Assembly (NCBI GenBank): GCA_025062325.1
Contig: JANXAL010000020.1
Location: 25,142 to 89,141 of the forward strand
Origin: Roseiflexus sp.
GTDB taxonomy: Bacteria; Chloroflexota; Chloroflexia; Chloroflexales; Roseiflexaceae
DNA length: 64,000 nucleotides
Direction: 5' to 3'
Made by a program: the position numbers and the translations under genes. Under the pieces are notes generated by a model. That model did no database searches. It was not told where the DNA came from and was given only the letters and a program-made list of their open reading frames with translations. Of this stretch, positions 36,133-44,088 are shown in pieces; position 1 is the stretch's first letter; every line of letters begins with the position of its first letter.

Positions 36133-36743
36133 CTGTCGATACCGATCAGCGTCTTGCGCTGGCGATGACCATCCCGGCAGCACCGGTCTGGCGGTTGAGT
36201 CTTGAACAGTACCATCGCATGATCCAGACCGGCATCCTCACCGATGATGATCCCGTCGAGTTTCTCGAAGGGTTGCTGGTGACGAAAACGCCCAAAAATC
36301 CGTCGCACAGCCTTGCGACCCATCTGACGCACAACGCGCTCGCGCAGGTTGTGCCAGCGCAGTGGTATGTCGATGCGCAGGAGCCGTTCACTGCCGACGA
36401 CAGCGAACCGGAACCGGATGTTCTGGTCGTTCGCGGCGAGCGCCGTCAGTACCGCGACCGCCATCCGCAGGCGCAGGATGTTGCGCTGGTTGTAGAAGTG
36501 GCCGATACGACGCTTCAGCGCGATCGAACCCTGAAGAAGCGAATTTGTGCCCGCGCGATGATTCCAGCGTACTGGATCATCAATCTTGTCGAACGCAAAG
36601 TCGAATGGTATGCATACCCTTCGGTTTCCGCAGGCGAAGCCGATTACGCAGAGCATCACGATGTCGCCGAGGGCGAGGTAATCCCGGTCGTTCTCGACGG
36701 CGCGGAGATCGCGCGTCTCCCGGTGCGCGACCTGTTGCCCTGA
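36129..36743 (+). CDS. Uma2 family endonuclease
   Basis: A 204-residue, full-length Uma2 (DUF820) protein. The typical opening LSLEQYHRMIQTGILTDDDP near residue 20, the PEPDVLVVRG aspartate near 95, the VALVVEVADTTLQRDRTLKK block (glutamate and lysine of the PD-(D/E)xK-type site) near 117-136 and the AYWIINLVERKVEWY strand are intact. Its start lies within the stop of the PrsW gene (ATGA). Family function is not established; restriction-like nuclease folds of this kind often have no shown target. It is the best-preserved of five copies in the window and a good reference for the others. Confidence 0.88.
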   Translation: MTVDTDQRLALAMTIPAAPVWRLSLEQYHRMIQTGILTDDDPVEFLEGLLVTKTPKNPSHSLATHLTHNALAQVVPAQWYVDAQEPFTADDSEPEPDVLVVRGERRQYRDRHPQAQDVALVVEVADTTLQRDRTLKKRICARAMIPAYWIINLVERKVEWYAYPSVSAGEADYAEHHDVAEGEVIPVVLDGAEIARLPVRDLLP

Positions 36744-36769
36744 CTGTACTTCGCGAAAGTGAGTAACCA

Positions 36770-37654
36770 ATGTCGCGTCTTGTTTCCGTTGGTCTGGTGC
36801 AAATGCGAATGACCGACGATCCGCAGCGCAACTTCGCCGCAGCCGTCGAAGGCATCCGCGAGGCTGCGGCGCGCGGCGCGCAGATTGTCTGTCTGCCGGA
36901 ACTGTTTCGTTCGCTCTACTTCTGCCAGAGCGAGGATCACCGTCATTTCGCGCTGGCGGAGCCGGTTCCCGGTCCGTCCACCGAAGCGCTGAGCGCGCTG
37001 GCGCGCGACCTCGGCGTGGTGATCATCGCCAGCCTGTTCGAGAAGCGCGCCGAGGGGTTGTACCACAACACCGCTGCCGTGATCGACGCCGATGGACGCT
37101 ACCTGGGCAAGTATCGCAAGATGCACATTCCCGACGATCCGCTCTACTACGAGAAGTTCTACTTCACCCCCGGCGATCTGGGGTTCAAGGTGTTTGCCAC
37201 CCGTTATGCGCGCGTTGGCGTCCTCATTTGCTGGGACCAGTGGTACCCCGAAGCGGCGCGGCTCACGGCGCTGCGCGGCGCCGATATCCTGTTCTACCCG
37301 ACAGCCATTGGCTGGCATCCGAAAGAGAAGGACGAATACGGCGCGGCGCAGCACGCTAGTTGGGAGATCATCCAGCGGTCCCACGGCATCGCCAACGGAT
37401 GTTACGTCGTCAGTGTCAACCGTACCGGGCACGAAGGCGACCCGAACGGCGGCATCGAGTTCTGGGGGCAGAGTTTCGTTTCCGATCCGTCCGGAACGAT
37501 CCTGGCAAAGGCGGCGGTTGATCGTCCAGAAGTGCTGGTCGCGCCGATTGACCTGGCACGCATTGACGAGCAGCGCACCCACTGGCCCTTCCTGCGCGAC
37601 CGGCGGATCGATGCGTATGGCGAGATCACCAGGCGCTACATTGATGAGGAGTGA
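36770..37654 (+). CDS. aguB: N-carbamoylputrescine amidase
   Basis: A nitrilase-superfamily enzyme of 294 residues that hydrolyses N-carbamoylputrescine to putrescine, CO2 and ammonia. The catalytic triad is visible: Glu in CLPELF near 42, Lys in KYRKMHIPDDP near 119 and Cys in LICWDQWYPEAAR near 154. The motif YEKFYFTPGD and the LFYPTAIGWHP stretch are typical of the plant and bacterial AguB type. It lies 10 bases before aguA on the same strand; together they convert agmatine to putrescine. A gene for arginine decarboxylase is not in the window. Confidence 0.95.
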   Translation: MSRLVSVGLVQMRMTDDPQRNFAAAVEGIREAAARGAQIVCLPELFRSLYFCQSEDHRHFALAEPVPGPSTEALSALARDLGVVIIASLFEKRAEGLYHNTAAVIDADGRYLGKYRKMHIPDDPLYYEKFYFTPGDLGFKVFATRYARVGVLICWDQWYPEAARLTALRGADILFYPTAIGWHPKEKDEYGAAQHASWEIIQRSHGIANGCYVVSVNRTGHEGDPNGGIEFWGQSFVSDPSGTILAKAAVDRPEVLVAPIDLARIDEQRTHWPFLRDRRIDAYGEITRRYIDEE

Positions 37655-37664
37655 CGCAGCGCGT

Positions 37665-38711
37665 ATGACGACATCCCAACCAACGCCAGCGCAACTCGGC
37701 TACCGGATGCCCGCCGAATGGGCGCCGCACCAGGCGACCTGGCTCTCCTGGCCCCACAACGAGGAGTCGTGGCCCGGCAAACTGCACGTCATCCTGCCGA
37801 TCTATGCGCGCATGGTCGCCGCGCTGGCGCGCTCCGAAACCGTCCACATCAATGTCAACGACGAGGCGATGGAAGAGGACGCGCGCCGCCTGCTCCACAG
37901 CGTCGGCGCCGAAGGCGATATTCGCTTTCATCATTTTCCGACGAACGACGCCTGGTGCCGCGATCACGGCGCGATCTTCGTCGTGCGCGACGGCGACGAT
38001 CCGCTGGCGGCGATCCGGTGGGAGTACAACGCCTGGGGCGGCAAGTATCCGCCCTACGACCTGGACCAGCAGATACCCTGGCGCATGGCGGAGGCGCTTG
38101 GCGTGCCCTGCTTCGACGGCGGCATGGTGCTGGAAGGCGGCTCAATCGACGTCAATGGCGAAGGGCTGCTGCTGACCACTGAGGCATGCCTGCTCAACCC
38201 CAATCGCAACCCGCACCTCACCCGCGATCAGATCGAGCAGCGGTTGTGCGATTACCTCGGCGTCTCACACGTGCTCTGGCTCGGCGACGGGATCGTCGGC
38301 GATGACACCGATGGGCATATCGACGACCTGACCCGCTTCGTCGCGCCCGACACAGTCGTAACCGTCGTCGAGAGCAACCCGGCGGATGAGAACTACGACG
38401 CGCTTCAGGAGAACCTGCGCCGCCTGCGCGGCATGACCGATCTGCGCGGCGGAGCGCTGCGGATCGTGGAGTTGCCCATGCCGCCAGCCGTGGTGTACGA
38501 AGGACGGCGCCTGCCTGCCTCCTACGCTAACTTTTACATCGCCAACAGCATTGTGCTGCTTCCAACGTTCAATCACCCGAACGACGACCGCGCGGCGGCG
38601 ATCCTGGCGGAACTCTTCCCAACGCGCGAGATTGTGGGGATTGACTGCACGGATATCGTGTGGGGACTCGGCGCCTGGCATTGTCTGACGCAGCAGGTGC
38701 CAGCGGTTTGA
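37665..38711 (+). CDS. aguA: Agmatine deiminase
   Basis: Converts agmatine to N-carbamoylputrescine. The 348-residue pentein-fold enzyme shows PAEWAPHQATWLSWPHN at the N terminus, TNDAWCRDHGAIFV near 93-106, GGSIDVNGEGLLLTTEACLL near 158, DDTDGHIDDLTRF near 212 and the catalytic cysteine in WGLGAWHCLTQQ at the C-terminal end. The ATG at 37665 is chosen because homologous sequence begins right after it; the open frame upstream is only the shadow of aguB. With aguB it forms a two-gene putrescine operon. Putrescine feeds spermidine and thermophile polyamine synthesis (inference). Confidence 0.95.
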   Translation: MTTSQPTPAQLGYRMPAEWAPHQATWLSWPHNEESWPGKLHVILPIYARMVAALARSETVHINVNDEAMEEDARRLLHSVGAEGDIRFHHFPTNDAWCRDHGAIFVVRDGDDPLAAIRWEYNAWGGKYPPYDLDQQIPWRMAEALGVPCFDGGMVLEGGSIDVNGEGLLLTTEACLLNPNRNPHLTRDQIEQRLCDYLGVSHVLWLGDGIVGDDTDGHIDDLTRFVAPDTVVTVVESNPADENYDALQENLRRLRGMTDLRGGALRIVELPMPPAVVYEGRRLPASYANFYIANSIVLLPTFNHPNDDRAAAILAELFPTREIVGIDCTDIVWGLGAWHCLTQQVPAV

Positions 38712-39530
38712 TCACCCGCTCGTCCATGCATACACGCCAGCGGCGACGGCGCCGCCGGCCAGTGAACTGAGGAAGTTGACCATATCGTTGTTCATCCAGC
38801 GCCAGCCGCGCACCAGAGGAAAGACGCACCCCTCGCGCGAGGCGCGCTTTTCCGTTTCGCCAGTTGGCGAGAGGTACATCGCCTGCACTGTTGCGCCGAG
38901 CAGACTATCGAACAGACTGCCAGCCACTCCGCCGACGAGCGCTGCCAGCAACAAAAGAGGAAGCCAGACTCTGCGTTCAGCAGCCACCAACGTCAGCGCT
39001 GCCGCGCCGATCAGGAGCGCGCCCCCGGCTGACGCGCCGAGTCCGTAGAGCGTCACGCCGCCGGACGTGCCAGGCGGTACGATCCTGCCAGAGGTGATCA
39101 GACGCGGCGGATGCGGACTGAGGACGCCAATCTCGGTTGCCCAGGTATCGGCGGTCACCGTCGCCATCACGCCGACGTATGCCGCTAGCAGCATTACCGG
39201 CTCACCCGTTAACCCATAGACGACAGCAAGCGCCGCGCCCGCACCGCCGTTGGCAAGCGCTTGCCAGAGATCGCGTCGTCCGCCCTTCTCGAACTTCTCA
39301 CCGGCGATTTGTTGCTTCTGCGCCTGCCGAAAATGGGAGAGCGCGCTAGACGTCACAAAGAAGACAATCAGCACGCATCCCCATGTCCATCCGCCAAACC
39401 CAAAGGTCAATGTACCAGTAATGATAGCGCCCAGCCAGCCGCTGCGGTCAAGCGATTGTCGGTGATAAGCAACAGCGCCGATAACGGTGCTCAACACCAG
39501 CCCGGCAGCAATGCGAGGAATATCGATCAT
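38712..39530 (-). CDS. DUF92 membrane protein (possible phytyl-phosphate kinase type)
   Basis: A 272-residue protein with six or more hydrophobic helices and the DUF92 signature: GAIITGTLTFGFGGWTWGC, a TADTWATEIGVLS block near 127-139, a GTSGGVTLYG segment near 154-163, and a NNDMVNFLSS motif near the C terminus. DUF92 includes plant VTE6, which phosphorylates phytyl phosphate for tocopherol and chlorophyll lipid recycling. In a phototroph such as this a role in isoprenoid alcohol salvage is plausible but inferred. I use the ATG at 39530; codons further upstream lie in a -10-like TATGAT. The stop codon is adjacent to that of the convergent aguA. Confidence 0.8.
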   Translation of the reverse strand: MIDIPRIAAGLVLSTVIGAVAYHRQSLDRSGWLGAIITGTLTFGFGGWTWGCVLIVFFVTSSALSHFRQAQKQQIAGEKFEKGGRRDLWQALANGGAGAALAVVYGLTGEPVMLLAAYVGVMATVTADTWATEIGVLSPHPPRLITSGRIVPPGTSGGVTLYGLGASAGGALLIGAAALTLVAAERRVWLPLLLLAALVGGVAGSLFDSLLGATVQAMYLSPTGETEKRASREGCVFPLVRGWRWMNNDMVNFLSSLAGGAVAAGVYAWTSG

Positions 39531-39856
39531 GGCGTTTTTCGCTGGAAATCGAACGCCATGCATCATACCACAGGTGCGAGGCGCGAGGCGCGAGGAACGG
39601 GTGACAGGTTACAGGCAGGGACGCACCGCTGACGCGCCCAGGCGCGGTGGAAGGTTGAAGGTGGGAAGGCTGAGGGCACGAACCCGGCCTGACCCTTGAG
39701 GTCTCTGCCACTGCGTTTGCATGGCGCGATGCAGCGACGCCAACGCCCAAGGTACGAACCCGGCCTAACCTTTGAGGTCTCCGCCACTGCCCCTCTCTCG
39801 CAAAGGAATGTCGCTTGCGGAACAGTTCTCACTTGCTCCAGGCATATGGCTTGACC
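39531..39856. repeat. Intergenic region with GACCTTTGAGGTC-type repeats
   Basis: Two tandem copies of a GGCCTGACC(T)TTGAGGTCTCTGCCACTG motif (39688-39716, 39757-39789) and an inverted one (near 39851-39869). Related copies are at 11409-11434 and, inverted, 2630-2652. No gene supported. Confidence 0.65.
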
Positions 39857-40384
39857 TCAAAGGTCTTGGCAGAAGGAACTAACCCCTAACCCCTCGATCC
39901 TCCGCGCAAGCGCCGTCAGCACCTGATCAAGATCCGGCCCAATGACATCAGCAACCTGATCCGCAGGCACCATTGCAGCCAGTGGTCCGAGCATTGGCGC
40001 GAGGTCAACCGTCAGCTTGACGCGCAGATTGGTCTCTTTCCCCTCTGGCACAAACGACCAGCGCGACTCAACGGTCACCGGGTGGCGTGATGTGAAAACA
40101 ACCTCTTGATTGTGCTGCCAGTGCACATCACCTTCCGACCGAATGGTTACAAACGGTCCCACTGCCATGTGCGTCGCAACGCGCGCACTAGAGGCGCCAC
40201 GATGCAATACCTCAACCTTCTTCACTCGCGGCAGCAATCCGGCCAGCGTCTGCGGATCAGTGAGTACATCAAAAACGTCATCCACATTTGCTGCGATGCG
40301 TCGACTGCGCTCGACTGTCACCACTAGACCGTTGTTCGCCTTTGCTCTCCCCCACGTTAGATCACCGGGTCGGACCGTGTTCAT
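39857..40384 (-). CDS. SRPBCC family (polyketide cyclase/START-like) protein
   Basis: A 175-residue protein with the SRPBCC helix-grip fold. The N-terminal strand VTVERSRRIAANVDDVFDVL leads into the classic helix, then DPQTLAGLLPRVKKVEVL, and a long C-terminal helix after LAPMLGPLAAMVPADQVADV. This resembles coenzyme Q-binding COQ10/START-like cyclases and carbon monoxide dehydrogenase subunit G-like proteins, which bind hydrophobic ligands. The ligand is unknown. The ATG at 40384 follows CAGGAGGCGCAC, a strong site; the open frame 10 codons longer is not used. Confidence 0.8.
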   Translation of the reverse strand: MNTVRPGDLTWGRAKANNGLVVTVERSRRIAANVDDVFDVLTDPQTLAGLLPRVKKVEVLHRGASSARVATHMAVGPFVTIRSEGDVHWQHNQEVVFTSRHPVTVESRWSFVPEGKETNLRVKLTVDLAPMLGPLAAMVPADQVADVIGPDLDQVLTALARRIEGLGVSSFCQDL

Positions 40385-40624
40385 GTGCGCCTCCTGAGCG
40401 GCAGACTGCCGCAACCGTCAGAGATACGACGAGCGTTGCGGGCATCGAAGTTGCGGAGATTGTGTGCCTTGCAACTACTCCTAACGTACTACGATCCTGT
40501 GCAATCGGCGGATGTAAGGCGTGCAGAGACTTGAACGATCACTGATCCGTCGGAATCCGTCCCAATCTGCGGGTATCCGTGTCCCATATCACGGCTCTTT
40601 ACACCCCGACGTAACAAGGTATGC

Positions 40625-40630
40625 TATAAT
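40625..40630 (+). promoter_or_regulatory. Extended -10 promoter for 61-aa gene
   Basis: TGC-TATAAT (40622-40630), 48 bases before the ATG at 40679; a TTTACA upstream is too far (21 bp) to be sure of a -35. Confidence 0.6.
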
Positions 40631-40678
40631 GTTCAGTAGTGAACGCCAACCCGCATTCATTAGGCGACGGAGAAGATC

Positions 40679-40864
40679 ATGGCAGAAAAGAAGTCGAAAA
40701 CCGACGTTACCGCACGCGACAAGACGGGTAAGCCGACCAATCGCAACTGTGCCAATTGCGGCGAGCGCATTATGAACGACCGCGAGATGGTGGTAGTTAT
40801 GGACAGTCGGCGTCGCAACAAGACGTACCATCACCGCGCGTGCTTCCAGAAAGCGATCGCATAA
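40679..40864 (+). CDS. Small zinc-finger hypothetical protein (61 aa)
   Basis: A 61-residue basic protein with a likely treble-clef or zinc-ribbon site: NCANCGER (CxxC, residues 24-27) and HHRACF (HxxxC, near 52-56). The N terminus is lysine-rich (AEKKSKTDVTARDKTGK) and may be disordered or bind nucleic acid. I do not know its function. The gene is well supported by an extended -10 promoter (40622-40630), a GACGGAGAAGATC purine stretch before the ATG and a strong hairpin after it (40891-40925). Confidence 0.75.
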   Translation: MAEKKSKTDVTARDKTGKPTNRNCANCGERIMNDREMVVVMDSRRRNKTYHHRACFQKAIA

Positions 40865-40890
40865 GCGCATTGCCGCGCTCTAGTGAGCTT

Positions 40891-40925
40891 CATCGGCTCA
40901 TCCGTTGCGCGCGGGTGAGCCGATG
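40891..40925 (+). terminator. Hairpin after 61-aa gene
   Basis: CATCGGCTCA (40891-40900) pairs with TGAGCCGATG (40916-40925), 10 bp with a 15-base loop, followed by TGTTAT. It also lies in the leader of the aspartic protease gene. Confidence 0.55.
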
Positions 40926-40943
40926 TGTTATCTGAGGCGCTGT

Positions 40944-41819
40944 ATGGTTGAGGATCGCACGCAGATCGAGTTTCCAGCGCAGGGTGCAACGACAGTCGCT
41001 CTATGCGAACCGTTTGGCGTGCTGTGTTGTCGAGCGTCCGGTCCGGGCGGGCATCCATTGCGCGTGCTGATTGACACCGGCACTGATCCATCAGCCATGG
41101 ATGCACGGCTCGTGCGCCGCCTCGCATTGCCCACCGGCGGTAGTGGCATTGGGCACGGCGCTGCCAGTGATGCGGTTGCGTTCACTGAAGCCGTGTTCCC
41201 CTGGCTGCGCCTGGGCAATGCCGATGCTCCCGGTAATCAGACGCTGACGATTCGCGATCTTTACGCGCCTGCGCTCGATCTGAGCGGTTTGCCCTTTGCC
41301 GTGGACGTTGTCATTGGGTACAGCGTCCTGCGTCATCTGACGCTGCGGATCGACTTCCGCGCACGCTCGCTGACGCTGGCGCACCCCGACCTGGGATTTC
41401 CGTCAATGGGCGCCTCTGGCGTTGTGATGCCGCTCTCTTTCTTCGAGCATTTTCCAGCCGTTGGCGACCTGGTCATCGACGGCGTCGTCATCCCGCAGGC
41501 GACTATCGATACTGGCTCAAACGCCGCAATTACCGTCGGTCCTGATCTGGCAGCGCGTCTGGGACTGTATGAAGATAGCGCCAATGTGCGGATTGTTCGA
41601 GGGGAAGGCTTCGGCGGCGGCGGCGATGTGGCGCGTCGCCGGTTCGACCAGGTGCGCCTGGGACCGTTTACCCTGACGGATGTCGATATCGACGCTCCTC
41701 TTACCTGGGCCGGCGATCTGGGACGCGCATCACGCGCCAATATTGGCATGCAGTTGCTGGCACGCTTTGCGACTGTTGTGATTGATTATGGGCGGGGGCA
41801 GGCAGGGTTTGAGCCGTAG
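40944..41819 (+). CDS. Retropepsin-like aspartic protease with two DTG sites
   Basis: The 291-residue protein has two retropepsin-type halves, each with a catalytic triad: LIDTGTDPSAMD near residues 38-49 and TIDTGSNAAITVG near 188-200. Each is followed later by a hydrophobic-glycine motif (VVIGYSVLRHLTLRIDF near 116; ANIGMQLLARFATVVIDY near 266). This tandem layout is that of pepsin-like bilobal enzymes rather than of a retropepsin homodimer. No signal peptide is seen, so it is probably cytoplasmic. The ATG at 40944 follows TGAGGCG. The substrate is unknown; an inactive or peptide-binding role cannot be excluded. Confidence 0.8.
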   Translation: MVEDRTQIEFPAQGATTVALCEPFGVLCCRASGPGGHPLRVLIDTGTDPSAMDARLVRRLALPTGGSGIGHGAASDAVAFTEAVFPWLRLGNADAPGNQTLTIRDLYAPALDLSGLPFAVDVVIGYSVLRHLTLRIDFRARSLTLAHPDLGFPSMGASGVVMPLSFFEHFPAVGDLVIDGVVIPQATIDTGSNAAITVGPDLAARLGLYEDSANVRIVRGEGFGGGGDVARRRFDQVRLGPFTLTDVDIDAPLTWAGDLGRASRANIGMQLLARFATVVIDYGRGQAGFEP

Positions 41820-41851
41820 ACGCACGGACGGCAGCGCCCAGTATGCCGCTG

Positions 41852-42022
41852 TCACGGCAAGCCACTATTTGGCCTGAGTTGCTGGATGACGACACTGGCC
41901 TGCACTTGCCGAGCAGTTGCTCGAAGGTTCAGAACCTGTGGACGGCCGTGTCGCACCCGCTCAGAGGTGATTGCCATCAGCGGAAAACCACAGGGATCGT
42001 CATCCAGCTCTATACCGGTCAC
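41852..42022 (-). CDS. Possible small ORF (56 aa), coupled to upstream 25-aa ORF
   Basis: A GTG start overlaps the stop of the 25-codon ORF (GTGA at 42022-42019) with GAGGAG just upstream, the usual form of translational coupling. The 56-residue product starts VTGIELDDDPCGFPLMAIT and continues with a basic, Gln-rich C-terminal half (QVLNLRATARQVQASVVI). Third-base G+C is only modest, so it could be chance. I do not recognise it. Confidence 0.3.
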   Translation of the reverse strand: MTGIELDDDPCGFPLMAITSERVRHGRPQVLNLRATARQVQASVVIQQLRPNSGLP

Positions 42023-42096
42023 TCCTCATCAGCATACGGACCGTGATCGGGGCAGTCGCCCCCTGGCGCATCATCAGGCAGATCGTCGTAATCCAT
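42019..42096 (-). CDS. Possible 25-residue acidic microprotein
   Basis: ATG at 42096 with a very good GGAGGAG ribosome binding site eight bases upstream. The product, MDYDDLPDDAPGG followed by DCPDHGPYADEE, is 25 residues with ten acidic residues and one Cys-Pro-Asp-His cluster. It lies in a 500-base gap with no other gene. It is supported mainly by its ribosome binding site and the overlap with the next small ORF. Confidence 0.4.
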   Translation of the reverse strand: MDYDDLPDDAPGGDCPDHGPYADEE

Positions 42097-42285
42097 GGCG
42101 CTGACTCCTCCAGTGATCGATAACCCTGGAAGAACCATATGCGCCAGGCGTGGGTACTACCAACATTCGAACATGACAGGACGGTTAAATGCGCATGCGC
42201 CCCTAGCGCGTCTCGAAACGAAAAGGTCGACACAGAAGACACAAAGGCGTAAAGCCTCGCAATTACTGCGCCCCCCACGAATCGC

Positions 42286-42312
42286 CTCTGCGTCTTCGTG
42301 CCTTCGCGTCAG
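42286..42312. repeat. Dispersed CTCTGCGTCTTCGTGCC repeat
   Basis: Copy of the family at 9031, 13166 and 44026; here just beyond the 3' end of the flippase gene. Confidence 0.5.
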
Positions 42313-42327
42313 ACTTTCTGAACAGCC

Positions 42328-43908
42328 CTAACCAGCAGATATGCCGCTTCTTCCCAGCATCCGCCGCATCAGCGCCCGTTCTTCAGGACCAAGCGCGCCA
42401 AGCGCCCAGAGCGCCGTCAGATAGACCAGCGCTCCGACAGTGATCGCCAGCCACGGCGAGAGCGCAAGTGCGGGCCACATAGCGGCGCCCATTGCAAATG
42501 AGGCGACCGCCGGGCGCCACATCAGACGCAGGAGCGGCGGCGTGGCCTCTTCACGCCGCAGAATGCGCAGAAATGGAATGAGCAATACCAGCTCTGTCGC
42601 AACGGTCACGACTGCTGCTGCGAGGTATCCATACGCCGGGATGAGCAGCAGGTTCATCCCCAGGTTGAACGCCGCGCCGATGACGAACGCCACTGTGATT
42701 GCGCGCTGGCGTCGCAACGCAATGAGCACGTACTGTGTCACCCCGTTCGCATAGGAGAGCGGCAGATACCAGATCAGAACCGCCAGCGCTAGCGCGGCGC
42801 CCGGCAGGAACGCCTGTCCGCCGATCACTGCTATGATGAATGGCGCCAGCAGCATTCCGCCAACCGCGCCGGGCCAGGCGAGGAGTTGAAGCAAACTGAG
42901 CGCGCGATGGTACATTCGCTTCAGTGCAACGCGATCCGTTACGGCGTAGCGCGCCAGGAGCGGAAATAACGCCGCCACAAAATAGGGCGGCACGATCTGC
43001 GTCATGTTGATGACTTTGTAGGCTGCATCGTACAGACCAAGCGCGACTGCGCCAGCCTGCGCCCGCAGCAGCACGACATCGAACCGAAAAAAGACTGCCA
43101 GCAACAGGCTGTTCAACAGCAGCGGGAACCCCTCACGCAACAGATCGCGTCCAGCGGGCCAGTCCCACACCAGTGGCGCGCGGAACAGCATCTGCCGCTG
43201 AAGGATGTAGAATACTGCAGCATTCAGAATAGTCGCCGCCAGCGCCACCGCTGCCAGCGCTACTACCCGCGAGGGCGCGTCCGGCGCGATGAGCAACGCC
43301 CCAACCCCGGCGAGGGTCTTGACTACATTCGTCAGCAGCGCTACCAGCGCCGTCACTTCCATACGCTGATACGCCTGGAACGACGCTGAGCAGGCTGCGG
43401 CAAGCGCCGCTGGATACAGGTGCAGCATCAGCAATGCCAGCGCCGTGATCTCGGCGCTGCTCAGGGGACGTTCAATCAGCGAATAGCCGAAGACGAGCAG
43501 CGCAGCAACGGGGAGCAGCAAGGTGGCAATGCCAAGACGAAGCAGCAACGTGATGCTGAAGAGGCGCGGCGCGCGCGTGAGATCAGGCGCAGCTTCGCGG
43601 ACTGCCAGGTCGTTCAGGCCCCAGTTCGTAATGGTGAGAAAATAGAGACCGGCAATCAGCGCAACGAACGCATACGCGCCGTTCCCTTCCGGTCCTAGAA
43701 AGCGCAGCGCGATGACCGCAAACCCGAAGTCGATGACCTTGTTAATCAGGTTCGCAGCAATAGGCAGCGCACTGTTCTTAGCAATCGTGCGCGCAGCATT
43801 GGACTGGTCCTCGCGGTAGAAGCGCCGCCATGCCCAGGCTGCGCCCAACAGCAGCGGTATCAGCGCAGCGACTGCGAGCAGAAAGATTTGCGCTTTTGCA
43901 CTCAACAC
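42328..43908 (-). CDS. Polysaccharide flippase (Wzx/MATE-like)
   Basis: A 526-residue membrane protein with about 13-14 hydrophobic helices, one before ARTIAKNSALPIAANLINKV and the rest in the Polysacc_synt domain pattern (RFLGPEGNGAYAFVALIAGL near residues 68-87, FFRFDVVLLRAQAGAVALGLYDAAY near 278-302). Such proteins flip lipid-linked oligosaccharides across the membrane or export repeat units. The start is uncertain. I favour GTG at 43908 because a TATCAT box (43921-43916) ends only seven bases before it, implying a nearly leaderless mRNA. The longer ATG start would read through that box. It probably works with glycosyltransferases such as the GT4 gene at 51.4 kb, but they are not adjacent. 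Confidence 0.85.
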   Translation of the reverse strand: MLSAKAQIFLLAVAALIPLLLGAAWAWRRFYREDQSNAARTIAKNSALPIAANLINKVIDFGFAVIALRFLGPEGNGAYAFVALIAGLYFLTITNWGLNDLAVREAAPDLTRAPRLFSITLLLRLGIATLLLPVAALLVFGYSLIERPLSSAEITALALLMLHLYPAALAAACSASFQAYQRMEVTALVALLTNVVKTLAGVGALLIAPDAPSRVVALAAVALAATILNAAVFYILQRQMLFRAPLVWDWPAGRDLLREGFPLLLNSLLLAVFFRFDVVLLRAQAGAVALGLYDAAYKVINMTQIVPPYFVAALFPLLARYAVTDRVALKRMYHRALSLLQLLAWPGAVGGMLLAPFIIAVIGGQAFLPGAALALAVLIWYLPLSYANGVTQYVLIALRRQRAITVAFVIGAAFNLGMNLLLIPAYGYLAAAVVTVATELVLLIPFLRILRREEATPPLLRLMWRPAVASFAMGAAMWPALALSPWLAITVGALVYLTALWALGALGPEERALMRRMLGRSGISAG

Positions 43909-43915
43909 GCGGTCT

Positions 43916-43921
43916 ATGATA
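43916..43921 (-). promoter_or_regulatory. -10 box (TATCAT) at flippase start
   Basis: GGTATCAT on the reverse strand, placing the transcript start at or beside the GTG start codon. Confidence 0.4.
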
Positions 43922-44025
43922 CCATAGCTGCGTTGCACCTTGGGTATGCCAGCGTGCGACAATATTGTATTGTCGCTCGGAAGGATTGACGCGAAGACAC
44001 AACGCAACCGATATTCCTCCAAACT

Positions 44026-44050
44026 CTGCGTCTGCGCGCCTTTGCGTCTC
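44026..44050. repeat. Dispersed CTCTGCGTCTGCGCGCC repeat
   Basis: Fourth copy of the CTCTGCGTCTTCGTGCCTTTGTGT-type family. Confidence 0.45.
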
Positions 44051-44088
44051 CCCTTCCGAAAAATCCTCCCAGGGGGCGAGAACCTGAG

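Noticed and set aside
37092..37664. Long frame reading into agmatine deiminase
   Set aside because: The first 191 codons are another frame of aguB; the enzyme begins at 37665.
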